The notes under the pieces are model-generated. The model saw nothing but the letters and a program-made list of their open reading frames with translations, did no database searches and had not been told where the DNA came from. Positions 1-6,643 of a stretch of 7,026 bases of DNA are shown here, piece by piece. A program made the position numbers and the translations under genes. Numbering within the stretch: position 1 is the stretch's first letter; the number at the start of each line of letters is the position of its first letter. This DNA comes from Acetobacteraceae bacterium (GTDB taxonomy: Bacteria; Pseudomonadota; Alphaproteobacteria; Acetobacterales; Acetobacteraceae), in contig DAHUXX010000035.1 of NCBI GenBank assembly GCA_027306955.1, positions 1 to 7,026 on the forward strand, in the 5' to 3' direction.

Positions 1-623
1 TGACCCGAGGCGTCGTTTGCCGCCGGGATGGGCCCATTGGCTGCGGCTTGGCTGCCGGGCGTCGTCGTGCCGGCGCTGCCTGGAGCCGGGGCGGCGGTGG
101 CAGTCGTGCTCGTCGCCCCGGTGGCGCCGGGCGCGAAGGCGGGTGGGATCCCGCCGGCGGATTTGCGCGGCTGGGCGATGGCGGCGAGGTGTGCCGGAAC
201 GGAAGCCACGCGCGGTGCCGGGGCGGGGGCGCCGCCGCCGTGCCACCAGACCGCGTAGCCGCCGATGGCGATGACCAGGCCGACCACGACGATGGCGCCC
301 GCGGGGATGCCGCGTTCCGGGAGCGGCGCGGGGAACTCCAGCTCGGTGCGCTCGTTCACCTCCGCCGCCTCGCGACGGAAGCGCCGGACAATCTCCTCCG
401 GGTCGAGGCCCAGCACCTTGGCGTAAGAGCGCATGAACGCGACGGCGTAGGCGTTGCCCGGCAGCAGGCCGATGCGGCCCTCCTCCAGCGCCTCGAGATA
501 GGCAAGGCGGATGCGCAGCGCGGCCGCGACCTGCGGCAGCGTCCAGCCGGCCTGCTCGCGCGCGGCGCGCAGATCGGCGCCGACTCCGGCCGCGATGGGC
601 GGCATGGTGTCCGCCTCCGACAT
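1..623 (-). CDS. rodZ: RodZ-type helix-turn-helix membrane protein (C-terminus beyond left edge)
   Basis: The frame runs from an ATG at 621-623 to the left edge without a stop (207 complete codons). Seen: residues about 15-85 form a helix-turn-helix domain (DLRAAREQAGWTLPQVAAAL, then the RodZ-like stretch LLPGNAYAVAFMRSYAKVLG at 53-72 and LD). A charged linker follows. One hydrophobic segment at about 106-127 (GIPAGAIVVVGLVIAIGGYA, then VWW) should be a single membrane helix with the N-terminus inside. The rest is Ala/Pro/Thr/Gly-rich, as in periplasmic linkers. Family knowledge: RodZ binds MreB on the cytoplasmic side and helps the elongasome keep rod shape; a C-terminal DUF4115 domain is usual and would lie outside the window. 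The family position usually written G-F-L-R-x-Y-A reads A-F-M-R-S-Y-A here. A weak GGA lies six bases before the ATG. The gene follows ptsP on the same strand after 249 bp, so it probably has its own promoter. A different RodZ-like HTH membrane protein is the main alternative. Confidence 0.85.
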   Translation of the reverse strand, partial: MSEADTMPPIAAGVGADLRAAREQAGWTLPQVAAALRIRLAYLEALEEGRIGLLPGNAYAVAFMRSYAKVLGLDPEEIVRRFRREAAEVNERTELEFPAPLPERGIPAGAIVVVGLVIAIGGYAVWWHGGGAPAPAPRVASVPAHLAAIAQPRKSAGGIPPAFAPGATGATSTTATAAPAPGSAGTTTPGSQAAANGPIPAANDASG

Positions 624-747
624 GTTGAGTCCACGCTGCGAACGGAGAGGGCGGCGATGGTGCAGCAAGGCAAAACTCGCAGGCTGGTGGAACGATCTTT
701 TACCGTGATGACGTGCCTTGCGCCGGCGGCCCGTCGTGCATGAGCGG

Positions 748-776
748 GTTCTACTCGCGGTGTGTGACGATGCCAA
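748..776 (-). promoter_or_regulatory. Possible sigma-70-type promoter for rodZ
   Basis: On the minus strand TTGGCA (771-776) is followed after 17 bases by TAGAAC (748-753). This matches the consensus hexamers at 5/6 and 4/6 and would give a leader of about 120 bases before the rodZ ATG. The rest of the 624-872 gap holds no convincing gene, and I saw no GC hairpin with a T-run after ptsP. A second minus-strand TAAAAT lies closer to ptsP but has no fitting -35 box. The call rests on hexamer matching only. Confidence 0.25.
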
Positions 777-872
777 ATTCAGGCTGCCATGCGCGAGAGG
801 AATTTTACGTTGGGTCGTTTCTGTAAGGCGATTTGACGCGCCGATCACGTATCCTGCCGCCCAAGCCCGTCG

Positions 873-3113
873 TCAGAAGCGGATGTTTTCCTGCGCCCAG
901 GCCTCGAGCGGCTCGCGCAGGCTCGCGGCGCCGTCGTCGGCGCCGAGCAGCGCATCGAGAAAGGTGCGAAGCTTGGCGAGGTCGGCGGAGGCCAGCGCCG
1001 CCTTCACCTCGAGCAGGCTCGCAGCCTGCATCGACAGCGTCTCGATGCCGAGTGCCGCCATCACCACCGCCTCCAGCGGCCGCCCGGCATGTTCGCCGCA
1101 GACCGAGAGCGGCACGCCCGCGGCGCGCGCCCGCTCGACGAGCTGCGCGAACAGCGTGAGCACCGGCGGCGACAGCATGTCGTAGCGGGTGGCCAGCGCC
1201 GGCGTGGAGCGGTCCGCGGCGAAAAGGAACTGCAGCAGATCATTGGTGCCGATGGAGAGATAATCCACCTCGTGCAGCAACGGCCCGAGCTGCCAGAGCA
1301 GGGAGGGAACCTCCAGCATGGCGCCGATGGTGAGGCTGGTGGGCGCGGGGCGCACGCGCGCGGCCTCGGCCAGCACCAGGGCGCGGGCGGCGCGGAATTC
1401 CGCGACATTTGCGACCATCGGGAACATGATGCCGAGCCTGCGCCCGCCGGCGCCGAGCAGCAGCGCGCGGGCTTGGCGGCGCAGCAGGGCCGGCCGGTCG
1501 AGCCCGAGGCGCAGCGAGCGCCAGCCCATGGCGGGGTTGTCCTCCGGCGGATGCGCGAGGCCCGGCAGTGCCTTGTCAGCACCGAGGTCGAGGGTGCGGA
1601 ACACCACCGGGCGGTCGCCGGCCGCGTCCAGCACCCGCGCGTAGAACGCCGCCTGTTCCGGTACGTCGGCGACGGTGCCGCGCGCGAGCATGGCAATCTC
1701 GGTGCGGAACAGGCCGATGCCGTCCGCCCCCACCGCGTCCAGTCGGTCCAGTTCCAGCGCGAGTCCGACATTGAGCATGAGCGAGAGGCGCCGGCCGTCG
1801 CCCGTGAGCGCCGGGCGGTCGCGCAGCGCGGCGTGGGCGGCGAGGCGGGACCGGCGCGCCTCGAGCGCGCGGGCGAATGCCTGGCGCAGCTCCGCCTCGG
1901 GCCGCAGCACGGCCTGGCCCTCCTCGGCGTCGAGCAGCACCTCGTCGCCCGGGCCCGCGGCCTCGACGATGCCCTCGGCGCCGGCGCCCATGGGCAGGCC
2001 GAGCGCGCGGGCGAGGATGGCGGCGTGGCCGGAGGGGCTGCCCTCCTCCAGCACCACGCCGGCGATGCCGCGGGCATGCCAGTCGAGCAATTCCGCGGGG
2101 CCGAGGCGGCGGGCGAGGAGGATGGCACCCGGCGCGGGGGCGTGCGCCGTCTCGCCGCCCAGCGCCGTGAGGAGGCGCTGGGCCATGTCCTCCACATCCG
2201 CGAGGCGCTCGCGCAGATAGGGGTTGGCAACGCGGCGCATGCGTTCGCGCAACTCGGCGGCGGAGCGGTAGACCGCGGCCTCGGCGGTGAGGCCGGAGGC
2301 GATCGCGGCCTCGGCGCGGCGCAGCCAGCCTCCATCGGCGGCGGCCAGGCGATAGGCCTCCATCACCTCGCGCGAAGCGGCGAGCTCGGGGCTCTGTGCC
2401 TCGGGCGCGGGCGCGGAGCCGAAGCTGGTGTCGAGCAGCGCGTCGAGGCCCTGGCGCATGGCGGCGATCGCCTCCCGCAGCCGGGCGCGCTCCACCTCCG
2501 GGTCGTCCGCGAGCGGGCTCGCGGGGGGGGCGGCGGGGCCGTGCAGCACCGCGGGGCCGAGGGCGAGGCCTGGCGCGAGCGGGCTGGTGGCGAAGGCGTT
2601 GGGGGGGGTCGCGGGCAACTCCGCCGGGGTCTCGATGCCCGCCGCCAGCATCTCCGCCAGCAGCATGGCAACGGTCTCGAGGTCCTCCACTTCGGCCGGC
2701 TCGTAGCGGCGGGGGTTGCGGTTCTGCACCGCGATGACGCCGAGCATGCGCCCGGCGCGGCGCAGGGGGACTGCGAGCATGGAGGCGAACAGGTCCTCGC
2801 CGGTCTCGCCTCGATAGGCGAAGGCGGGGTGGTTCTGCGCGTCCGGGAGGTTGAGCGCCTCGCCGGTGGCGGCGACCAGTCCCACGATGCCCTCGCCCAC
2901 GCGCAGCCGCGTCTGGCCCACCGCCTCCTGGCGCAGGCCCTCGGTCGCCGCGAGCTCCAGCACCTCGCCGGGGCGCATCACGTAGATGGAACAGACCTCG
3001 GTGACGAGCTCCGCCGCGACCAGGCGCACGAGCTCCGCGAGCGGCGCCGGGCCGCGCGCCGCCAGGGCCCGCAGGCGGGTCAGCAGGCGTCGCGGGGCGG
3101 GGGCGAGGGACAT
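873..3113 (-). CDS. ptsP: Phosphoenolpyruvate-protein phosphotransferase PtsP (EI-Ntr) with N-terminal GAF domain
   Basis: The 746-residue product has the PtsP layout. A GAF domain (about 27-157) is followed by a Pro/Ala-rich linker (about 160-176) and the enzyme I N-terminal region (about 177-320). The swivelling phosphohistidine domain has GSPSGHAAILARALGLP, with H363 as the likely phosphorylated residue. The PEP-binding barrel follows: GIGLFRTE (465-472), FRTLDLGADKALP (505-517), NPAMGWRSLRLGLDRP (526-541), EVPSLL (601-606), SIGTNDLLQF (620-629) and the catalytic cysteine C672 in VCGEHAGRP. Family knowledge: it takes phosphate from PEP and passes it to NPr, a cytoplasmic regulatory relay; the GAF domain senses nitrogen status (glutamine) in studied homologues. 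The start is the first possible one, because an in-frame TGA lies seven codons upstream; no good ribosome site precedes it, the nearest GAGG being 16 bases away. Odd points: S-G-H where relatives usually have T-S-H, and two C8 runs in the linker and nearby coding sequence. It is divergent from glmU. Confidence 0.95.
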   Translation of the reverse strand: MSLAPAPRRLLTRLRALAARGPAPLAELVRLVAAELVTEVCSIYVMRPGEVLELAATEGLRQEAVGQTRLRVGEGIVGLVAATGEALNLPDAQNHPAFAYRGETGEDLFASMLAVPLRRAGRMLGVIAVQNRNPRRYEPAEVEDLETVAMLLAEMLAAGIETPAELPATPPNAFATSPLAPGLALGPAVLHGPAAPPASPLADDPEVERARLREAIAAMRQGLDALLDTSFGSAPAPEAQSPELAASREVMEAYRLAAADGGWLRRAEAAIASGLTAEAAVYRSAAELRERMRRVANPYLRERLADVEDMAQRLLTALGGETAHAPAPGAILLARRLGPAELLDWHARGIAGVVLEEGSPSGHAAILARALGLPMGAGAEGIVEAAGPGDEVLLDAEEGQAVLRPEAELRQAFARALEARRSRLAAHAALRDRPALTGDGRRLSLMLNVGLALELDRLDAVGADGIGLFRTEIAMLARGTVADVPEQAAFYARVLDAAGDRPVVFRTLDLGADKALPGLAHPPEDNPAMGWRSLRLGLDRPALLRRQARALLLGAGGRRLGIMFPMVANVAEFRAARALVLAEAARVRPAPTSLTIGAMLEVPSLLWQLGPLLHEVDYLSIGTNDLLQFLFAADRSTPALATRYDMLSPPVLTLFAQLVERARAAGVPLSVCGEHAGRPLEAVVMAALGIETLSMQAASLLEVKAALASADLAKLRTFLDALLGADDGAASLREPLEAWAQENIRF

Positions 3114-3220
3114 GCTGGCTGAGAAATAACCTCATCGGCGGCGCGCGCGGAAGAGCGTGGAATATCCGGGATGTAGGTCCGGTTGTTTCATGGCGCAAAC
3201 AAGAGTGAACGCGAACGGCT

Positions 3221-3249
3221 TTGACACGGCGGCCGGGCGGCGGTTAGGC
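3221..3249 (+). promoter_or_regulatory. Candidate promoter for the glmU-glmS operon
   Basis: A perfect TTGACA (3221-3226) lies 31 bases before the glmU ATG, in the 143-bp gap between divergent ptsP and glmU. Seventeen bases later is TTAGGC (3244-3249), a poor -10 match. If it is used, transcription would begin at or within a base or two of the start codon, giving a nearly leaderless message. The -35 match is seen directly; the role is inference. Confidence 0.3.
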
Positions 3250-3253
3250 GGGA
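3246..3253 (+). promoter_or_regulatory. Ribosome binding site of glmU
   Basis: AGGCGGGA ends three bases before the ATG at 3257 and offers AGG and GGGA for pairing with 16S rRNA. It supports this ATG as the start. The codons that follow (MTATAIILAAGMGTR) place the nucleotide-binding loop at the usual distance from the N-terminus. The site overlaps the candidate -10 box, so either the true promoter lies further upstream or the site is not transcribed. Confidence 0.45.
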
Positions 3254-3256
3254 CAC

Positions 3257-4582
3257 ATGACAGCGACCGCGATCATCCTGGCTGCCGGCATGGGCACGCG
3301 GATGAAGTCCGCGCGGCCCAAGGTGCTGCACGAAATCGCAGGGCGACCGATGCTGCGCCACCTGATCGGCGCGTGCGAGGCCGTGTTCGACCGTATCGTG
3401 GTGGTGACCGGGCCCGCAATGGAGGCGGTCGCCGAGGCCGCTTCTCCGCACGCGAGCGTGGTCCAGCAGGAGCGTCTGGGCACCGCGCATGCGGCGCTGC
3501 AGGCGGCCGGCCTGTTCGGCGACGGCGAGGTCGCGGTGCTCTATGGCGACAACCCGCTGATCGGGGCGGCGACCTTGCTGCGCCTGCGCGAACGGCTGGC
3601 CGAGGGCGACGCGGGGCTGGTGCTGCTGGCGACACGTCCCCCGGATCCCGCTCGTTACGGACGGGTCCTGACCAGCGGCGGCTATGTCGAGCGCATCGTC
3701 GAGTGGATCGACGCGAGCGCGGCGGAGCGCGCGGAAGCGCTGTGCAATGCCGGCGTGTTCGTGGCCCCTGCGGCGCGGATGCGCGTCTGGCTCGGCGCGG
3801 TGCGCGCGGACAACGCAAAGGGCGAATACTACCTCACCGACATCGTCGCAGCGGCGCGGGCCGAGGGCGTGCGCGTGGCCGCGGTGGAGGCGCCGTTCGC
3901 TGAGTGCCGCGGCGTGAACTCGCGCGCGGAACTCGCGCAGGCCGAGGCGAGCGTGCAGGCGTCGCTGCGGCTTGCGGCGATGGACGGGGGGGCCACGCTG
4001 ATCGGACCCGAAACGATCTTCCTCGCCGCGGACACGGTGCTGGAGGCGGACACTGTGGTGGGCCCCTACGTGGTGTTCGGGCCTGGCGTCGCCGTGCGCA
4101 CGGGGGCGGTGGTACGGGCACATTCGCATCTCGAGGGCTGCGAGGTGGGGCCCGACGCGATCGTGGGACCGTTCGCGCGGCTCCGGCCGGGCACGGTTCT
4201 GGGCGCGGGGGCGCATGTCGGCAATTTCGTGGAATTGAAGGCGGCAAGCCTTGGAGAAGGGGCCAAGGCGAACCATCTCAGTTACATTGGCGATGCGGCG
4301 GTCGGAGCGCGAACAAATATCGGTGCCGGAACGATCACGTGCAATTTCGACGGCGTCGATAAGCATCGCACCACGATCGGCTCGGATGTGTTCGTGGGCT
4401 CCGATTCCGTGCTGGTGGCACCGGTCTCGCTTGGTGACGGCGCCTTCGTTGCGGCCGGGAGCACCATTACCGAGGACGTGCCGGAGCGGGCGATGGCGCT
4501 GGGTCGCGCCCGGCAGGTGACGAAGCCGGGGCGCGCGCCGGATGTCAAGGCGCACAAGGCAGAGTCATTGAAGAAGGGATGA
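3257..4582 (+). CDS. glmU: Bifunctional N-acetylglucosamine-1-phosphate uridyltransferase / glucosamine-1-phosphate acetyltransferase GlmU
   Basis: The 441-residue cytoplasmic enzyme has both GlmU halves and is slightly shorter than the 456-residue E. coli protein. The uridyltransferase half (1 to about 222) shows LAAGMGTRMKSARPKVLHEIAG (residues 8 onward, the UTP loop), QQERLGTAHA (70-79), YGDNPLI (96-102, metal-binding Asp) and GVNSR (219-223, with the second metal ligand N221). The acetyltransferase half is a left-handed beta-helix of hexapeptide repeats (about 245-410). It includes the RLRPG segment (308-312), VGNFVELKAA, and KANHLSYIGD with H340 aligning to the catalytic His363 of E. coli, then NIGAGTITCNFDG. 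Family knowledge: it acetylates glucosamine-1-phosphate with acetyl-CoA, then joins the product to UTP to make UDP-GlcNAc for peptidoglycan and lipid A. A small oddity is VEWIDAS at 148-154 where E. coli has VEHKDAT. It is first in an operon with glmS. Confidence 0.97.
   Translation: MTATAIILAAGMGTRMKSARPKVLHEIAGRPMLRHLIGACEAVFDRIVVVTGPAMEAVAEAASPHASVVQQERLGTAHAALQAAGLFGDGEVAVLYGDNPLIGAATLLRLRERLAEGDAGLVLLATRPPDPARYGRVLTSGGYVERIVEWIDASAAERAEALCNAGVFVAPAARMRVWLGAVRADNAKGEYYLTDIVAAARAEGVRVAAVEAPFAECRGVNSRAELAQAEASVQASLRLAAMDGGATLIGPETIFLAADTVLEADTVVGPYVVFGPGVAVRTGAVVRAHSHLEGCEVGPDAIVGPFARLRPGTVLGAGAHVGNFVELKAASLGEGAKANHLSYIGDAAVGARTNIGAGTITCNFDGVDKHRTTIGSDVFVGSDSVLVAPVSLGDGAFVAAGSTITEDVPERAMALGRARQVTKPGRAPDVKAHKAESLKKG
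4571..4579 (+). promoter_or_regulatory. Ribosome binding site of glmS inside the glmU 3' end
   Basis: AAGAAGGGA encodes the last residues of GlmU and ends seven bases before the glmS ATG. The glmU stop codon and glmS start are separated only by TGCG, so the two genes are likely translationally coupled. The ATG at 4587 is fixed by biology: GlmS must begin Met-Cys, because the Cys becomes the N-terminal nucleophile. The out-of-frame ATGs at 4579 and 4582 are excluded. Confidence 0.7.
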
Positions 4583-4586
4583 TGCG

Positions 4587-6410
4587 ATGTGCGGCATTGT
4601 AGGAATGATCGGCAACCGCGAGGCGGCGCCGGTGCTGCTGGAGGCGCTGCGGCGGCTGGAATATCGCGGCTACGACAGCGCGGGCATAGCGACGCTGGTG
4701 AACGGGCATATCGAGCGGCGGCGCGCACCAGGCAAGCTCGGCCATCTCGCCGAGATGCTGGCCCTGCGGCCGCTCCCGGGCACCACAGGGATCGGGCATA
4801 CGCGTTGGGCAACGCACGGTGCGCCCACCGAGGGCAACGCGCATCCGCACGGTACGGCTCAGGTTTCCGTGGTGCATAATGGCATCATCGAGAATCACGC
4901 GGAGTTGCGCGCGGAGCTGGAGGCGGCGGGACAGGAATTCTCGTCGGAGACCGATACCGAAACGGTGGCCCAGCTGGTCGATCTGAACCTGAAACGAGGC
5001 ATGGCGCCGGTGGAGGCCGCGGGTGCCGCGTTCAAGCGGCTGCACGGCGCCTATGCGCTGGCGATGGTTTTCGCCGGACACTCCGAGCTGATGATCGGAG
5101 CGCAGCAGGGGGCGCCGCTGGCCGTGGGGTTCGGCGAGGGCGAGATGTTCCTCGGTTCGGACGCGCTGGCGCTGGCGCCGCTCACGCGCCGCATCGCGTT
5201 CCTGCGGGACGGCGACTGGACTGTGGTGACGCGCGACGGTGCCCGCTTCTTCGACCTCGAGGGGCGCGACGTCCAGCGCAAGGTGCAGCAGACGGCGCTT
5301 TCCGGCGCCGCGGTGGGCAAGGGCAATTTCCGCCACTTCATGGAGAAGGAGTTGCATGAGCACCCGGCGGTGCTCGGCGACACGCTGCACCAGATGGTCG
5401 ATCCCGGCACGCGCTCGGTCGTGCTGCCGGCGCTGCCGTTCTCTTTCAAAAGCGTCACCAGGCTGTCGATCAGTGCCTGCGGCTCGGCCTTCTATGCCGG
5501 CATGGTCGGGCGGTTCTGGTTCGAGGCGCTGGCAAGGCTGCCGGCCGACGGCGACGTGGCGAGCGAGTTCCGCTACCGCCAGCCGCCGCTGGAGAAGGGC
5601 GGGTTGGGGCTGCTGGTGAGCCAGTCCGGCGAGACGGCGGATACTCTCGCGGCGCTGCGCTATATGCGAGAGCAGGGGCAGCACGTGCTCTCCATCGTCA
5701 ACGTGCCGGAGAGCACGATGGCGCGCGAGAGCGACGCCGTGCTCCAGACCGTGGCCGGCCCCGAGGTCGGGGTTGCGAGCACCAAGGCGTTCACGGCGCA
5801 ACTCGCGGTGCTGGCCTGCCTCGCGATCGCGGCGGCGCGCGAGCGCGGCGCGATCGGGCGCGAGGAGGAACGGCGGCTGACGACGGCCTTGCTCGAGGTG
5901 CCGGGTCGCGCGGCGGAGGTGCTCGATCACGACGCGCATATCCGACGGATCGCGGAACGCATCGCCGAGGCGCGCGACGTGCTCTATCTCGGCCGCGGCG
6001 GCTGCTTCCCGATCGCGATGGAAGGCGCGCTGAAGCTCAAGGAAATTTCCTATATCCACGCCGAGGGTTATGCCGCCGGCGAAATGAAGCACGGACCGAT
6101 CGCGCTGATCGACAGGAACGTGCCGGTGATCGCGATCACGCCCTCCGGCCCGCTGTTCGAAAAGACCGCGTCCAACGTGCAGGAGGCGGCTGCGCGCGGC
6201 GGCCAGGTGGTGGTGTTCTCCGACGCCGAGGGGGCGCAGAAGCTCGCCTCGATCGCGGCCGAGACGGTCGTGTTGCCGAAGATGGACCCGTTCGTGGCAC
6301 CGATTCTGCACGCGATCCCGGTGCAGTTGCTCGCCTATCACGTGGCGGTGCTGAAGGGCACGGACGTGGATCAGCCGCGGAATTTGGCGAAGAGCGTGAC
6401 GGTCGAATAG
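4587..6410 (+). CDS. glmS: Glutamine-fructose-6-phosphate aminotransferase (isomerizing) GlmS
   Basis: The 607-residue product is full length (E. coli 609). The N-terminal glutaminase domain (2 to about 240) begins MCGIVGMIGN with nucleophile C2, and has YRGYDSAGIA (26-35), the glutamine-site residues in HTRWATHG (71-78), HNGIIENH (97-104) and ETDTE (121-125). Two SIS sugar-isomerase domains follow: SACGSAFYAG (296-305), SQSGETADT (345-353) and GPEVGVASTKAFT (391-403); then LGRGGCFPIAMEGALKLKE (468-486), HAEGYAAGEMKHGP (491-504) and the C-tail PRNLAKSVTVE with the active-site lysine K602. Family knowledge: it converts fructose-6-phosphate and glutamine to glucosamine-6-phosphate, the committed step to UDP-GlcNAc, in the cytoplasm. 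It is second in the glmU-glmS operon, a pairing that puts both ends of the pathway under one promoter. Only four bases precede it, so there is no room for a glmS ribozyme. The slightly unusual GGCFPIAM replaces the more common GTSYPLAL. I saw no rho-independent terminator after the stop. Confidence 0.98.
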   Translation: MCGIVGMIGNREAAPVLLEALRRLEYRGYDSAGIATLVNGHIERRRAPGKLGHLAEMLALRPLPGTTGIGHTRWATHGAPTEGNAHPHGTAQVSVVHNGIIENHAELRAELEAAGQEFSSETDTETVAQLVDLNLKRGMAPVEAAGAAFKRLHGAYALAMVFAGHSELMIGAQQGAPLAVGFGEGEMFLGSDALALAPLTRRIAFLRDGDWTVVTRDGARFFDLEGRDVQRKVQQTALSGAAVGKGNFRHFMEKELHEHPAVLGDTLHQMVDPGTRSVVLPALPFSFKSVTRLSISACGSAFYAGMVGRFWFEALARLPADGDVASEFRYRQPPLEKGGLGLLVSQSGETADTLAALRYMREQGQHVLSIVNVPESTMARESDAVLQTVAGPEVGVASTKAFTAQLAVLACLAIAAARERGAIGREEERRLTTALLEVPGRAAEVLDHDAHIRRIAERIAEARDVLYLGRGGCFPIAMEGALKLKEISYIHAEGYAAGEMKHGPIALIDRNVPVIAITPSGPLFEKTASNVQEAAARGGQVVVFSDAEGAQKLASIAAETVVLPKMDPFVAPILHAIPVQLLAYHVAVLKGTDVDQPRNLAKSVTVE

Positions 6411-6433
6411 GGGCGGTGCACGGGAGAAGCTGT
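6375..6433 (+). other. attTn7-type attachment region at the 3' end of glmS
   Basis: The last codons of glmS encode PRNLAKSVTVE and a TAG stop (6375-6410), the same peptide as at the end of E. coli glmS. Established knowledge: TnsD of Tn7 binds this conserved coding stretch and directs insertion about 25 bp past the stop. Here TGT trinucleotides able to start a transposon end lie 20, 23 and 25 bases past the stop (6431, 6434, 6436), and the base composition drops at that point. The recognition region is certain as sequence; its use as an insertion site is inferred from the island that follows. Confidence 0.5.
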
Positions 6434-6463
6434 TGTGTCCGCTTGGAATAATGTTTAGTTCCT
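6434..6463 (+). repeat. Putative glmS-proximal transposon end with degenerate TnsB-like site
   Basis: TGTGTCCG is followed by CTTGGAATAATGTTTAGTTCCT. AATAATGTTT resembles the AATAAAGTCT form of the TnsB site found in the Tn7 right end, but other positions differ. This is the weaker of the two ends. The element could equally begin at the TGT at 6431 or at 6436; with 6436 the distance from the glmS stop is exactly 25 bases and the TnsB-like core falls nearer its usual offset. Confidence 0.3.
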
Positions 6464-6578
6464 AGAAATCCTACCTCAAACCGATCCAGTTTTCCCGGAG
6501 CAGATCAAGCATAGGCTCAATCCGGCGCCCAAGAAACTGCGGACAGTACTGTTCACCCAATATCGTGAGCCCGGTTCT

Positions 6579-6600
6579 CCGAAGTATAAACTATTTTCTA
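6579..6600 (-). repeat. Internal TnsB-like repeat
   Basis: On the minus strand TAGAAAATAGTTTATACTTC repeats the AAAATAGTTT core of the terminal site (6588-6597 and 6653-6662), in the same orientation, 65 bp apart. My recollection of the Tn7 left end puts its first two TnsB sites about 64 bp apart. The 10-base identity is seen directly; TnsB binding is inference. Confidence 0.45.
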
Positions 6601-6643
6601 AAGCATAGACGGTGCCACGAGCGAATAAATAGCTTACCGTAAT

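Noticed and set aside
718..1185. Plus-strand open frame running from the rodZ-ptsP gap into ptsP
   Set aside because: Most of it is antisense to the conserved ptsP C-terminus. It is Ser/Ala/Arg-rich and has no domain or ribosome site.
1089..3122. Long plus-strand open frame (677 codons) opposite ptsP
   Set aside because: It lies antisense to a protein with complete PtsP motifs, and its translation is Arg/Gly/His/Gln-rich with no recognisable domain. It is a product of GC-rich codon bias.
3188..4555. Long minus-strand open frame (455 codons) opposite glmU
   Set aside because: Antisense shadow of glmU with low-complexity Arg/His-rich translation.
4583..4586. glmS ribozyme or leader riboswitch
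   Set aside because: Only four bases separate glmU and glmS, and the ribozyme is a feature of Gram-positive glmS leaders. There is no room for it.
4545..6341. Long minus-strand open frame (598 codons) opposite glmS
   Set aside because: It mirrors the glmS frame and has a biased Arg/His/Gln composition without domains. Every GlmS motif is on the plus strand.
6459..6608. Plus-strand open stretch ending KYKLFSKA inside the AT-rich island
   Set aside because: About 49 codons with no ATG near its start and no ribosome site or recognised family. It overlaps the opposite-strand stretch, so at most one is a remnant, and neither looks like a working gene.
6621..6640. AATAAATAGCTTA as another TnsB site on the plus strand
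   Set aside because: It has only a partial match to the core and points opposite to the two better sites beside it. It is likely chance in AT-rich sequence.
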